Origin: an uncultured Pelagibacteraceae bacterium
GTDB lineage: Bacteria; Pseudomonadota; Alphaproteobacteria; Pelagibacterales; Pelagibacteraceae
Direction of reading: 5' to 3'
Assembly: GCA_902567235.1 (NCBI GenBank)
Contig: CACFLX010000006.1
Span: 1 to 64,000 of the forward strand
Length of the DNA: 64,000 nucleotides
Shown here: positions 27,921 to 37,134 of the stretch, piece by piece
Layout: each line of letters begins with the position of its first letter
How positions within the stretch are numbered: the first letter of the stretch is position 1
Notes under the pieces: generated by a model
Seen by the model: only the letters and a program-made list of their open reading frames with translations
What the model was told of the DNA's origin: nothing
The model's database searches: none
Position numbers and translations under genes: made by a program

Positions 27921-28752
27921 ATAAATTTAAAAACCTATAAATAAATATAGTCCCAACTATAAACAAAAATATTCCAAAAAAGGCCTGAACTTTTGTTTTG
28001 TCAATTTTGTGTATGGTATTAGCTCCTACTCTTGCCATAAAAGTAGTAATAGGAATAAATATTAAAAAAGCAGGTATGTTTATAAAGCCAATACTTAAGG
28101 GTAAATTAGCATCTAAAAAAGAGCCAGAAATTAGAAAACCAATAGCACCAACTATTGAAATAATTAACCCTATTGCAGCAGCACTACCAATAGCCTTTTT
28201 AATAGGATAACCAAAATACCTTAGAACAGGAACGTTCATTACAGCCCCACCTATTCCCATTGAAGCAGAAACAAATCCTGATCCAAAACCAGTTATAACT
28301 CTTGAAAAAAGATTAAATTTTTTTTTAGCATTAATAATTTTGTTAGAACTCACCAATAAATAAGTTCCTAAAAAATAAACCACTAGTGAAAAGAACAAAA
28401 CTAATACTTTTGTTTGCATTAAAGCAGCAAAAATAGTTCCTGCTAAAACTCCAATTATTACAAAAATTATATAAGTTTTTATTATATTTATGTCCACATA
28501 GTTGTTTTTTTTATGGGTAAAAACAGAAGCTAAAGCTGTTGGTATAATAATTGAAAAAGAAGTTCCTACAGCTAAATGCATTATATAAGATTGATCAACA
28601 TTTAATGTTTCAAATATAAAGAATAAAAAAGGAACAGTTATTAATCCTCCGCCAATCCCAAATAAACCAGCAAAAAAACCTACAGGGAAAGCTGTTAGGA
28701 TCATTAAAATAATAAAAAAAGAATATTCGTTTGATAAAATTGAACTAATCAA
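27919..28752 (-). CDS. TauE/SafE family sulfite/anion permease
   Basis: 277-residue integral membrane protein with about eight hydrophobic segments and the family repeat GLFGIGGGLITVPFL (near residue 30) mirrored by GFVSASMGIGGAVMNVPVL in the second half. TauE/SafE proteins move sulfite, sulfoacetate or other small organosulfur anions, and the mirror motifs indicate the usual inverted repeat. It overlaps dusA by 8 bp. A role with the taurine genes at the far end of the window is possible, but the distance gives no support. Confidence 0.85.
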   Translation of the reverse strand: MISSILSNEYSFFIILMILTAFPVGFFAGLFGIGGGLITVPFLFFIFETLNVDQSYIMHLAVGTSFSIIIPTALASVFTHKKNNYVDINIIKTYIIFVIIGVLAGTIFAALMQTKVLVLFFSLVVYFLGTYLLVSSNKIINAKKKFNLFSRVITGFGSGFVSASMGIGGAVMNVPVLRYFGYPIKKAIGSAAAIGLIISIVGAIGFLISGSFLDANLPLSIGFINIPAFLIFIPITTFMARVGANTIHKIDKTKVQAFFGIFLFIVGTIFIYRFLNL

Positions 28753-29737
28753 TTTGTCCTACTGTATGTGCTTGGGGAGCCAATTTAACCTTATCCATTA
28801 TATGATCTATTTTTTTAACATCAGCATCTCTTACACATAAATTTTCACTTAAATATCTTTTCCAAAAATTAGATCCTGTTTGGCCATGAAACAAACCCAA
28901 GGTATGTCTCATGATTTGGTTTAGTCTCGTTCCTTTTTTTGTTTCTTCCTTTACATAAGGAATGAGATTTTCGATAACTTCTTGTCTTGAAGGAGTATTG
29001 TTATTTTTATAAATTTCTTTTTCTATTTCAGATAAAAAGTAAGGAGAATGATAGACCGATCTACCAATCATTACACCATCCACTTTAATTAGATGGTTTT
29101 TAATCTGCTCAGTAGAAGTAATACCTCCATTTATAATTATTTCTTCATTTTTAAAATCTTTTTTTAAGTTATAAACAACATCATATTTTAATGGAGGAAT
29201 ATTAAGATTTTGTTTAGGTGTAAATTTTCCTAACATGGCTTTCCTTGCATGTATAATAAATGTTTTAACACCAGTATTTTTTAGTTTATCTATAAATTTA
29301 TATAAATTTTCATAATCTTCTTGATCGTCATAACCAATTCTAGTTTTAACTGTCACTGGAAGATTGGTTGAAGATTGCATTTTACTTAAACATTCAGCTA
29401 CAAGATCTGGTTCTTTCATCAAACAAGCACCAAATTTATTTTTTTGAACTTTTTTGCTTGGACAACCAAGATTTAAATTAATTTCATCATAACCAAATTC
29501 TTCACCAAGTTTTGCAGCATTAGCTAAAAGTTTTGGTGAAGACCCTCCTACTTGAAGTGCCAATGGTTTTTCATTAATGTTGAATGATAAAAGTTTTTTT
29601 TTATCTCCTCTGTCAATTGCTTCTGAAACGATCATCTCAGTATACAAAAGAACGTTTTTACTAATTAAACGTAAAAAATATCTTTCATGGCGATCTGTGC
29701 AATCCATCATTGGAGCAACTGATACTTTTCTATTCAT
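28745..29737 (-). CDS. dusA: tRNA-dihydrouridine synthase A
   Basis: FMN-dependent reductase of uridines in the tRNA D-loop. 330 residues, starting with SVAPMMDCTDRH, which is the DusA form of the PMxDxTD motif. NLNLGCPSKKVQ and FGACLM contain the catalytic Cys; VKTRIGYDD and ARKAML follow. The C-terminal helical RNA-binding part includes RHTLGLFHGQTG. It lies downstream of rpoZ (25-bp gap) and overlaps the TauE-like gene. Confidence 0.93.
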   Translation of the reverse strand: MNRKVSVAPMMDCTDRHERYFLRLISKNVLLYTEMIVSEAIDRGDKKKLLSFNINEKPLALQVGGSSPKLLANAAKLGEEFGYDEINLNLGCPSKKVQKNKFGACLMKEPDLVAECLSKMQSSTNLPVTVKTRIGYDDQEDYENLYKFIDKLKNTGVKTFIIHARKAMLGKFTPKQNLNIPPLKYDVVYNLKKDFKNEEIIINGGITSTEQIKNHLIKVDGVMIGRSVYHSPYFLSEIEKEIYKNNNTPSRQEVIENLIPYVKEETKKGTRLNQIMRHTLGLFHGQTGSNFWKRYLSENLCVRDADVKKIDHIMDKVKLAPQAHTVGQID

Positions 29738-29762
29738 AATATAAGATTGTTATATTATTTAA

Positions 29763-30299
29763 TTAACTATTTGTAGTCTCTGAATCTTTTTGTTCTTCGC
29801 TAGCTATTTCTTCGTCCTTTAGATTATCTAATGAAACATCTTCTTCTTGTGATTCTTCCGATTCTATAGAAGAATCGCTTTCAATTGATTGCTCTTCTGG
29901 AGAATTTTGTAATTCAGCAAGGTCTTCTTTGGATACTTGAATTTTTTCTGGAACTTTTCTGGCTCTTTTAGAAGGTAATATTGGTACTCCGCTTTTTGAA
30001 ATTTCACCTTTATAAAGGTTTTCAAAATCATCTCCAACTATTTCATCTTCATCAGATGAATCTTCGACCTGTTCAACATGTTTACGAAGTTTATAAACAG
30101 CACTTTCAACTAAATCTTTAACTTTTATTTTTTCTTCAGCAATTTCTCTTAAAGATATAACTGTATTTTTATCTTTATCTCTTTCTATAGTTGGTTCTAA
30201 TCCAGAATTAAGCTGAGTTGCTCTTTCTTTTGCAACCAATACTAATTCATATGGACTATCTACTTTATCAATACAATCTTCTACTGTTACACGTGCCAT
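29763..30299 (-). CDS. rpoZ: RNA polymerase omega subunit with long acidic C-terminal extension
   Basis: Residues 1-70 match the omega subunit: MARVTVEDCID, SPYELVLVAKERATQL and the VISLREIAEEKI helix, which clamps the beta' subunit. The protein then continues to 178 residues, compared with about 90-130 for most bacteria. Residues 78-95 are acidic (EDSSDEDEI), followed by a basic KRARKVPEK patch and a tail (about 126-178) made mostly of Glu, Asp and Ser. The tail looks disordered. The function of the extension is unknown. Confidence 0.88.
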   Translation of the reverse strand: MARVTVEDCIDKVDSPYELVLVAKERATQLNSGLEPTIERDKDKNTVISLREIAEEKIKVKDLVESAVYKLRKHVEQVEDSSDEDEIVGDDFENLYKGEISKSGVPILPSKRARKVPEKIQVSKEDLAELQNSPEEQSIESDSSIESEESQEEDVSLDNLKDEEIASEEQKDSETTNS

Positions 30300-30330
30300 G
30301 CGAGCTATTTATACTTGGTAAACTTTAAAA

Positions 30331-31542
30331 TCAAGTGATTTTTACAGGATTTAAATTTTTTCTTATAAATAACAATGAAATTATTGAAATAGAAATATAA
30401 GCTGCAGAAACTAAAGAGATTTGTTCTATTGAAAAACCTCTATCTATTAAAATTCCAAATACAGCTGTTCCAAAAGCTGTAGCAAATACCATTAAAGCAG
30501 TGGTAAGGGCTTTAATAGAACCAATATGTTTTACACCATATATTTCTGCCCAAGTTGATGATCCAAGTACGTTGCAAAGTCCATTTGTAATACCAATTAA
30601 TCCAAAAAATATAAATGAAGAAAAAGGATTATCAAAATAAAATAAAACCATTGCGGCAAAAAATAGAGGAATATTCATATAAATTAAAATTTTTCTACTG
30701 GTAAATTTATCAATTAAAAAACCAGAGAAAATTAAAGCCACAACTGAAAGCATGGAATAAGACATGAAGGATTGTGCAATTATATATGGACCCCAATTTT
30801 TTGAAGAAAGAATAAAAGATTGATAAACAAAAGTGCCAGTAGCAATAGATGGCATAGCTAACATATTTGCACAAATTATATAAAATCTATAATCTTTTAT
30901 AACTTCAATTCTTTTCCATTGCTTAAAATTTTTTTCATCTAAATTATTATCATCCCCTTTTTCTCTTGAATCAAAATCAAGATTTTTTACCAAAAAATAA
31001 GAAGAGAGAGGTAAAAAAATTAATACAACAAGTGAAATTCCTATCCAAATATTTTGCCATACTGTAATTGTTAAAAAATAAATCATTAAAACTGGTAAAA
31101 TAAATTCTGCTGCGGATAAACCAAACCATCCAGTACTTAAAGCTTTTCCTCTAGATTTTGTAAAATATCTAGAAATTGTAGTAGTTGCAGTATGAGACAT
31201 CATACCTTGACCGGAAAATCTCATTAATAATATTGCTATAAATAATAATGGTATTGAAGAAATTTTAGAAAAAAAGAAACAAGAAAATGCAAGTAATAAA
31301 ATTACAAAAAAAGCAAATTTAGAAATATCTATGTCGTCAATTTTTTTTCCAACCCAAATTAATATAAAACTACTTAATAGAGTAGCTGAAGCATAAACTG
31401 AGCCAAATTGTCCATGAGTAATAGATAATTCATTTCTTATACTAGGATTAAATATTCCTAAAAAAAAACTCTGTCCAAAACTTGAAAAAAATGTAAATAT
31501 AAAACCAAATATAACTATTTTTAAACTTAAATTTTTAAACAT
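30331..31542 (-). CDS. major facilitator superfamily transporter
   Basis: 403 residues with 12 predicted hydrophobic helices and a charged central loop (around residue 195). NLDFDSREKGDDNN-type loop and the WVGKKIDDIDISKF segment after helix 2 correspond to the MFS motif A region. Substrate cannot be predicted; the closest impression is the monocarboxylate/oxalate-formate-like group. Its start codon is only 8 bp from the divergent dehydrogenase start at 31551, and no later Met offers a sensible start. rpoZ follows 31 bp downstream. Confidence 0.83.
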   Translation of the reverse strand: MFKNLSLKIVIFGFIFTFFSSFGQSFFLGIFNPSIRNELSITHGQFGSVYASATLLSSFILIWVGKKIDDIDISKFAFFVILLLAFSCFFFSKISSIPLLFIAILLMRFSGQGMMSHTATTTISRYFTKSRGKALSTGWFGLSAAEFILPVLMIYFLTITVWQNIWIGISLVVLIFLPLSSYFLVKNLDFDSREKGDDNNLDEKNFKQWKRIEVIKDYRFYIICANMLAMPSIATGTFVYQSFILSSKNWGPYIIAQSFMSYSMLSVVALIFSGFLIDKFTSRKILIYMNIPLFFAAMVLFYFDNPFSSFIFFGLIGITNGLCNVLGSSTWAEIYGVKHIGSIKALTTALMVFATAFGTAVFGILIDRGFSIEQISLVSAAYISISIISLLFIRKNLNPVKIT

Positions 31543-31550
31543 ATTTTTTT

Positions 31551-32420
31551 ATGACTTGTAAAGTTGCTTTCATTGGTCTTGGTGTAATGGGTTATCCAAT
31601 GGCTGGTTATATATCAAAAGGTGGCCACAAAGTAACTGTTTTTAATAGAACAAAATCTAAAGCTGAAAAATGGGTGAGTGAATATAAAGGTAATATTGCA
31701 GAAACACCCTCTGAAGCTGCTAAGGATGCAGAATATATTTTTACTTGTGTTGGAAATGATAATGATCTTAGAGAAGTTACATTTGGTGAACAAGGAATTT
31801 TTAAAACAATTCAAAAAGGATCTGTGTATATCGATAACACAACAGCGTCAGCAACTATAGCAAGAGAAATTTATGACTATGCTAAAAAAAATGGTTTTGG
31901 TTCTTTAGACGCTCCAGTTTCTGGAGGTCAAGCTGGTGCAGAAAATGGCGCACTTACAGTTATGATAGGTGGAGATCAGGCTGACTTTGATAAAGCAAAA
32001 GATAAAATTGATTGCTACAGCAAAAAAATGAAATTACTTGGCAAAACTGGGAGTGGACAGTTAGCAAAAATGGTTAATCAAATATGTATCGCTGGCTTAG
32101 TTCAAGGATTATCAGAAGGAATTAATTTTGGAATGAAAGCTGGGTTAAATATGGAAGATGTTATTGAAGTTATCTCAAAAGGAGCAGCTCAGTCTTGGCA
32201 AATGGATAATAGATATAAAACAATGATTGATGATAAATTTGATTTTGGCTTTGCAGTTGATTGGATGAGAAAAGATTTAAAAATTGCAATGGATGAAGCA
32301 AAAAATAATGGATCTTTGCTTCCAATAACAGAGATAATTGATAAATATTATGGTGAAGTTCAAGAACTTGGCGGTAAACGTTGGGATACGTCTAGTTTAA
32401 TAAAGAGATTTAGGAAGTAA
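31551..32420 (+). CDS. 3-hydroxyisobutyrate dehydrogenase family oxidoreductase
   Basis: 289-residue NAD(P)-dependent beta-hydroxyacid dehydrogenase. Rossmann motif GLGVMG at 9-14 with FNRTKSKAEK after strand 2 (Arg/Thr suggests NADP preference), the substrate signature DAPVSGGQAGAENG (120-133) and the catalytic Lys K173 in GSGQLAKMVNQ. Members act on 3-hydroxyisobutyrate, tartronate semialdehyde or succinic semialdehyde; sequence alone does not decide which. Gene pair with the FMN-binding protein 6 bp downstream. Confidence 0.9.
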   Translation: MTCKVAFIGLGVMGYPMAGYISKGGHKVTVFNRTKSKAEKWVSEYKGNIAETPSEAAKDAEYIFTCVGNDNDLREVTFGEQGIFKTIQKGSVYIDNTTASATIAREIYDYAKKNGFGSLDAPVSGGQAGAENGALTVMIGGDQADFDKAKDKIDCYSKKMKLLGKTGSGQLAKMVNQICIAGLVQGLSEGINFGMKAGLNMEDVIEVISKGAAQSWQMDNRYKTMIDDKFDFGFAVDWMRKDLKIAMDEAKNNGSLLPITEIIDKYYGEVQELGGKRWDTSSLIKRFRK

Positions 32421-32426
32421 TAAAGT

Positions 32427-33026
32427 ATGCAGCCAGCATACTACGAAGATTTCAAAGAAATAAAAAAGAAAATTTGGTCAATGCTAGATGATGCAGTAAC
32501 TAATAGAAATTCTCAATTTAGAATTCCAGTTTTTATTTGTGGAGATCAAAAAGATTTTGATGGAAGAATTGTGGTTCTTAGAAAATCTGATCAAACAAAT
32601 AATCTTGTTCAATTTCATAGTGATATTAGGTCCGATAAAATTAATAAATTAAAAAATAATAAAAATGCTTCTATGCTTTTCTATGATAAGGAAGAAAAAA
32701 TCCAAGTCAGATTAAAGGTTGAATGTACAATTAATCACAGTAATGAAATAACTAAAGATTCATGGTCAAAAACAGGACATATCAGTCGAAAATGTTATTT
32801 AGTTGAAAATGGACCTGGAACAGAATCTCCTAACCCAACATCTGGATTAAAACCTGAATTAGACAATTTTGAATTTACTATGAAGCAAAGTGAAGAAGGT
32901 TATAAAAACTTTACTGTAATTCAATGTAAAATAAAAACTATTGAATGGCTTTATTTAGCTGCCAAAGGTCATCGCAGAGCTAGATTTGAAGTTGATAACA
33001 ATAAAGAATATTGGCTTGTCCCTTAA
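32427..33026 (+). CDS. pyridoxamine 5'-phosphate oxidase-like FMN-binding protein
   Basis: 199 residues of the split-barrel PNPOx-like fold (Alr4036 type). RNSQFRIPVFICGD, GRIVVLRK, VQFHSDIRSDKI and SMLFYDKEEKIQVRLK mark the FMN-binding strands, and the C-terminal EWLYLAAKGHRRARFE resembles the PNPOx end. Genuine PdxH has additional RxH motifs that are only partly matched here, so I keep it as a family member and do not name it pdxH. It follows the dehydrogenase by 6 bp, suggesting a shared transcript. Confidence 0.8.
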   Translation: MQPAYYEDFKEIKKKIWSMLDDAVTNRNSQFRIPVFICGDQKDFDGRIVVLRKSDQTNNLVQFHSDIRSDKINKLKNNKNASMLFYDKEEKIQVRLKVECTINHSNEITKDSWSKTGHISRKCYLVENGPGTESPNPTSGLKPELDNFEFTMKQSEEGYKNFTVIQCKIKTIEWLYLAAKGHRRARFEVDNNKEYWLVP

Positions 33027-33028
33027 AA

Positions 33029-33232
33029 ATGTTTATAAAATTTATTTTCTATTTATCTCTAATAATTTTAGGAATGTTTGCTATGAGATTTGGAATAATC
33101 CAAATAAGACAATACAAACAAGGCAAAACTAAACTTAAAAAAAAGTCATTGGAACAGATTGCTTTTGGAATTTTTTTTATAATAATTTTAGGATTAATTA
33201 TTTATTCAGTAAATAGCCTACTTTTTAATTAA
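33029..33232 (+). CDS. small two-helix membrane protein
   Basis: 67 residues from an ATG at 33029, 2 bp after the preceding stop; an upstream TTG at 33011 would overlap the neighbour and is less likely. Two hydrophobic segments (about residues 3-20 and 44-64) flank a basic loop QYKQGKTKLKKKSLEQ. Not recognised beyond that. It is the last gene of the 31551 run. Confidence 0.65.
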   Translation: MFIKFIFYLSLIILGMFAMRFGIIQIRQYKQGKTKLKKKSLEQIAFGIFFIIILGLIIYSVNSLLFN

Positions 33233-33293
33233 GAAAATTTAATCTAATGCAGATGATATAAAAAGATCTGTAGCAGCTAAGAAGAGAAACTAG

Positions 33294-34100
33294 TTAAGAG
33301 CAGTCCTTTTTTATATTATAATTTTCCCTCCAAAAATTTAGCCAGCCCTTATTGTGAGTTGCTTCAACCTTTTTAATTTTAATACATGGGTTTTCTTTAT
33401 TTCTTATATAAAAACTTTGCTGCAATGCATTAGGGATTACTTTATCTTTATTACCAAAATAATGGATTTGGGCGATTTTACTTATTTTTTTTTCGATAAA
33501 GTTAAAATTAATAGATTTACTAAGTGGGGTTATATTTATTAATTCGGTTAGTTCGTTATGGTTAATATTGCCTGCAATAGTTCTTATTGATTTTATTTTA
33601 GGATTGTTAATTGACCCTAAATACATTGCAATACCAGCGCCTCCAGAATAGCCTACAATATGTATTTCGTTATACTTGCTTGATAATTGCCCTAGGATCT
33701 CTTCATATGAGCTTAAAACAGCTTCTGAGTACTGAGAAATCGTCCATATGTCTTTATTACAGCCTTCACCCCACACGTACTGACAAGGTCTTGCAAGATA
33801 GATAACGTTCTCACCTTTATCAATTGATGCCAACTTAAAGGCTAAAGGATCGATAGGAGTTGGATTTGATGATATTGTAAAACGATCTATCCAAGATAAA
33901 CCATCTCCCTCTATATAAATCACTAATGACTTGTTATTTTGAACTTTTTGAAGTGAATAAATTTTCAAAATTTTATTGTCAAAAATATGCTGTTTAAATG
34001 TATTGTTATTTAATTCATTAATAGCATTAATTCTTTTATCGACGTCTAATGATGAGCAAGATGTAAGAATTAATAAAACAAATAATAATATTTTTTTCAT
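33294..34100 (-). CDS. alpha/beta-hydrolase-fold lipoprotein
   Basis: 268 residues beginning with a lipoprotein signal peptide and lipobox LTSC (lipidated Cys at 15), so the protein is predicted to be membrane-anchored on the periplasmic side. The fold has a GYSGG nucleophile elbow (Ser152), NKDKVIP with a candidate acid Asp, and a final ATHNKGW with a candidate His. The substrate is unknown; no metal or cap motif was recognised. It converges with the small membrane protein gene. The 61 bp between them contain no hairpin that I can see. Confidence 0.75.
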   Translation of the reverse strand: MKKILLFVLLILTSCSSLDVDKRINAINELNNNTFKQHIFDNKILKIYSLQKVQNNKSLVIYIEGDGLSWIDRFTISSNPTPIDPLAFKLASIDKGENVIYLARPCQYVWGEGCNKDIWTISQYSEAVLSSYEEILGQLSSKYNEIHIVGYSGGAGIAMYLGSINNPKIKSIRTIAGNINHNELTELINITPLSKSINFNFIEKKISKIAQIHYFGNKDKVIPNALQQSFYIRNKENPCIKIKKVEATHNKGWLNFWRENYNIKKDCS

Positions 34101-34140
34101 AAACTATTTTTAGAGTAATCTAAATTACCACAATAAAAAT

Positions 34141-34166
34141 GACCCCACTAATTAATTAGTAGGGCC
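34141..34166 (-). terminator. hairpin terminator after the autotransporter-like gene
   Basis: GGCCCTACTAATT and AATTAGTGGGGTC form a near-perfect palindrome on the minus strand, followed by ATTTTTATT. It lies about 43 bp past the stop codon. Confidence 0.65.
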
Positions 34167-34208
34167 AAAATTTAATATTAATAAAATACTTATGTTTTCT
34201 TATTTTGA

Positions 34209-36917
34209 CTAAAATTTATGAACAATCTTAAGTGATCCGTAATGACTTAAATAGTCATCATCGTTCGCCTCAGCTTCATAACCAAAATTAACCGATGTCG
34301 TATCAGAATTAGATGAAAACCCTAGTCCTAATGTTGCAGACGTTTCTTCAACCTTTGTTGATGTTTTAAATGCACTTCCACCACCTTGGTAAGTGTTCGT
34401 GCTGTTAATAGTGTCATCACCAAACTCATTGTTAATTGCTATTGAGAAAAATGGTGTTCCATTGTCAGATACTTTATGAAACTTAAATCCAAATGAGCCA
34501 ACAATTGATAGCATATCGTCTTGATCAACTTTTAATCTTAAATTATCGTTTGCTGTATTTGATGTTTCAGTATAGCTATCTGCCCAAATTTCTGTTCCAG
34601 TTATACTTCCAAAAGCGGTAATAAAATTACCATTGCCCATTTCACTTGGAACTCCTGCTCCAATTTTTAACGAAACTTGTTCGCTATCATATGCGCCTTT
34701 GTAAGTTCTACTTAATCCAGCAGTATCAATTTTTCTTGTTGTAGCGTTGTCATTTATTCCATATGTTATACTACCTTCAACGTAACCATTGTCAGAAACT
34801 TTATCTAAATAAATTGAAGCTGTGTAACTTTCTATGTCATTTGTTGATTTACCAGGTCCCTTTCCAGCAACGTCCGTGTAAGAGTTAGATAAAGAAAGAC
34901 CAATAGTCGATCCATTGTCAGTCATACCATCAAATCCTAATGCAAAACCTACAGTTTCAGAATTATAACCAAACTCAGTACCGCTTCCTAAAGCAGTATT
35001 TTTTTGTGTTACATCTGAACCAAAAACTTGCAAAAAGCCAGATTTTTTACTTACACCATCACCTGCTGCAACACCTGCAATATATGCATCTCCAGATCTT
35101 AAAGAAGCCATTCTGCTTGATACAATTCCTTGTACTGTTCCAGTCATAACTCTTGTAGCTGAAATTGATCCTGCTGTTCCATCAGATTGTGCACCTACTT
35201 GATTAGCTAATTCAGTATCAGAAGTCGCACTTAGTCCATTAATACCATTTAATGCATTAGTAAACGAGTCTTCAGCTGTAGAGTCTGCATTAGTATCGTC
35301 AATTGCAGCTAACAAAGCTTGTTTAAGAGCTACAGCTTTATTATTTGTAACACCTAGTTCAGATGCAGTGGTTCCTGCAGCTTTAACTGTAGCAGTTACA
35401 ACAGTTGAACCGTTACCAGCTGAATTTGCAGCAGCAGTATAGTCAAAAAGAGCATTATCTTGAAGTGCAGCACTAGTCTCTGTAACAGTAGTCGCATTAT
35501 CAGCAAGACCATTATTAGCCTCACCTAAGAATAAAATCAAAGTTTCACTTGTTTTTAAATTACCTGGCATATAAATTTTTGCACCAGAAGTCAGCGTTGG
35601 TCTAGTTGTGGCTACTTCGTTAAATACATTGTTACCATTAGTAACAGTATCATCGATAATTAAAGTAGAAGATGCACCCATTGCAACTACTTCTGATTCA
35701 TTGTCTGCAGCTTGTATAATTGCATCACCAGTAATTGTTAATGTGTTTGCAGCAACAGCAGCACCAAAAAGGGCATCTGCACCAGAAGAAACAGTCACTG
35801 AAAGAATTTTTTTAGCATCAGTTCCAACTGCAGCAAAAGTTGCTCTATTTGTATTTGCAGAAGTTATTACACCATCTCCATCAGTAGTAGCAGTAATAGC
35901 TCCAGTAACACTAAGTGCAGTAGATCCGCTTGTTTTAAATCCAGCATCACCACTACCTGCTTGTGTTAAAACTACTGCGCCTGTATGAGTACCAGTAATT
36001 TCCATAAGTGAATCTTCGACCGCAGCATTACCACCATGAATGGTTGAAGTTGCTTCAACAGTTGAACTAAATTTTACACTACCAGCAGTAGCAGTAGCAC
36101 CAATAGTAATTGTATCAACTGTTACAGCTCCTGAGATAGTTGCAACACTAGGTGCTTCAGCATCAGCTGAGTTTAAAACAGCTAAAGTAGTTGCACCACT
36201 AGTTTCCGATATAGTTCCAGCGATAGTTACAGCATCAGTATTTTTAAATGTAGCTTCACCAGCGACTAAGGCAATATCAGTTGCAGTAACAGCTTTGTTA
36301 AATATACCTTCACCTGTTAAAGTAATTGTTGCTGCTTGAACTGTTTCACTAAATGTACCAACTGTAGAATCGTCTACATTAATACTTGCAATACCGTTTG
36401 TTTCACCTATTTTGCCTGAAAAAGTTGTAGTTGCACTTACTTCTAATATACCAGCATCCGCTGTTGAACCATCAAAGGTAAATGTATGAGTGTCAGCAGC
36501 TGTTACATCAACGAATGCTCCATCAACAGCATTAATTACTACAGTACCTAATGTAGCTTCTCCTAAATCTAAACTACCACCCGATGTACCCAAATTAACA
36601 GTCATAGTATCATCATCGGTAGCTTTAAGTGAGAAGGTAGATCCAGTTAAATCTAACTTAAAAGCTCCTGATAATGAGTAAACCACATCAGTACCATCTG
36701 TGTTAATCATGTTTGTTAACTGATCAGCAGCTGCTAGAACTGTTGAAGCAGTTGCACCTGTAAAAGTAATATTGTCAGCATTAGCATAAGTGTTTTTTGC
36801 ACTAGTACCTTGGTTGACAGCAGCGGCATTTGCTGCGTTAAAGCTTCCAAAAGTTGATCCAAATACTATTGCGGAGATTCCAAAATAGTGAGCTAGTTTT
36901 TTTGTAAATTTTTTCAT
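34209..36917 (-). CDS. large autotransporter-like outer membrane protein
   Basis: 902 residues. It begins with a signal peptide (KKFTKKLAHYFGISA, cut near FNAANA-A at about 32). Residues about 33-600 form a repetitive Thr/Ala/Val/Gly/Asp-rich passenger with short beta-strand repeats (patterns such as VTGAITATT, TISGAVTV, TLTGEG) resembling a beta-helix. The last approx. 280 residues alternate strands (GFALGFDGMTDNGST, SYTASIYLDKVSDNG, GSITYGIND, ATLGLGFSSN) and end in KIVHKF with a terminal Phe, as in autotransporter barrels. Lys content is low for this genome. Likely surface-exposed or secreted; ligand unknown. Divergent from the IalB-family gene. Confidence 0.82.
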   Translation of the reverse strand: MKKFTKKLAHYFGISAIVFGSTFGSFNAANAAAVNQGTSAKNTYANADNITFTGATASTVLAAADQLTNMINTDGTDVVYSLSGAFKLDLTGSTFSLKATDDDTMTVNLGTSGGSLDLGEATLGTVVINAVDGAFVDVTAADTHTFTFDGSTADAGILEVSATTTFSGKIGETNGIASINVDDSTVGTFSETVQAATITLTGEGIFNKAVTATDIALVAGEATFKNTDAVTIAGTISETSGATTLAVLNSADAEAPSVATISGAVTVDTITIGATATAGSVKFSSTVEATSTIHGGNAAVEDSLMEITGTHTGAVVLTQAGSGDAGFKTSGSTALSVTGAITATTDGDGVITSANTNRATFAAVGTDAKKILSVTVSSGADALFGAAVAANTLTITGDAIIQAADNESEVVAMGASSTLIIDDTVTNGNNVFNEVATTRPTLTSGAKIYMPGNLKTSETLILFLGEANNGLADNATTVTETSAALQDNALFDYTAAANSAGNGSTVVTATVKAAGTTASELGVTNNKAVALKQALLAAIDDTNADSTAEDSFTNALNGINGLSATSDTELANQVGAQSDGTAGSISATRVMTGTVQGIVSSRMASLRSGDAYIAGVAAGDGVSKKSGFLQVFGSDVTQKNTALGSGTEFGYNSETVGFALGFDGMTDNGSTIGLSLSNSYTDVAGKGPGKSTNDIESYTASIYLDKVSDNGYVEGSITYGINDNATTRKIDTAGLSRTYKGAYDSEQVSLKIGAGVPSEMGNGNFITAFGSITGTEIWADSYTETSNTANDNLRLKVDQDDMLSIVGSFGFKFHKVSDNGTPFFSIAINNEFGDDTINSTNTYQGGGSAFKTSTKVEETSATLGLGFSSNSDTTSVNFGYEAEANDDDYLSHYGSLKIVHKF

Positions 36918-37134
36918 GTTTATTATTTTATCCCTTAATATTTTTATCTTATATGATTCCCAATATATAAATTATATAAAATAATTATATTGTAAAATTT
37001 ATAGAAAGAAACGTTATAAAATTACTGTAAAACAAGGAAAATAGCCAAATATTCAATAATATAGGGTCTTTCAGTGATAAATATGCCATATTCAAAAAAA
37101 AAGAGTGGTTATGATAAAAAATTATAAGTAGTTA

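Noticed and set aside
33233-33293. Frame reading SNADDIKRSVAAKKRN before a stop between convergent genes
   Set aside because: No start codon and too short; may be a relic of an older 3' end but cannot be supported.
35608-36681. Several open frames on the plus strand inside the autotransporter-like gene
   Set aside because: They are antisense shadows caused by the Ala/Val/Thr-rich repeats of the passenger; no ribosome-binding sites or homologous motifs, and the minus-strand frame explains the whole region.
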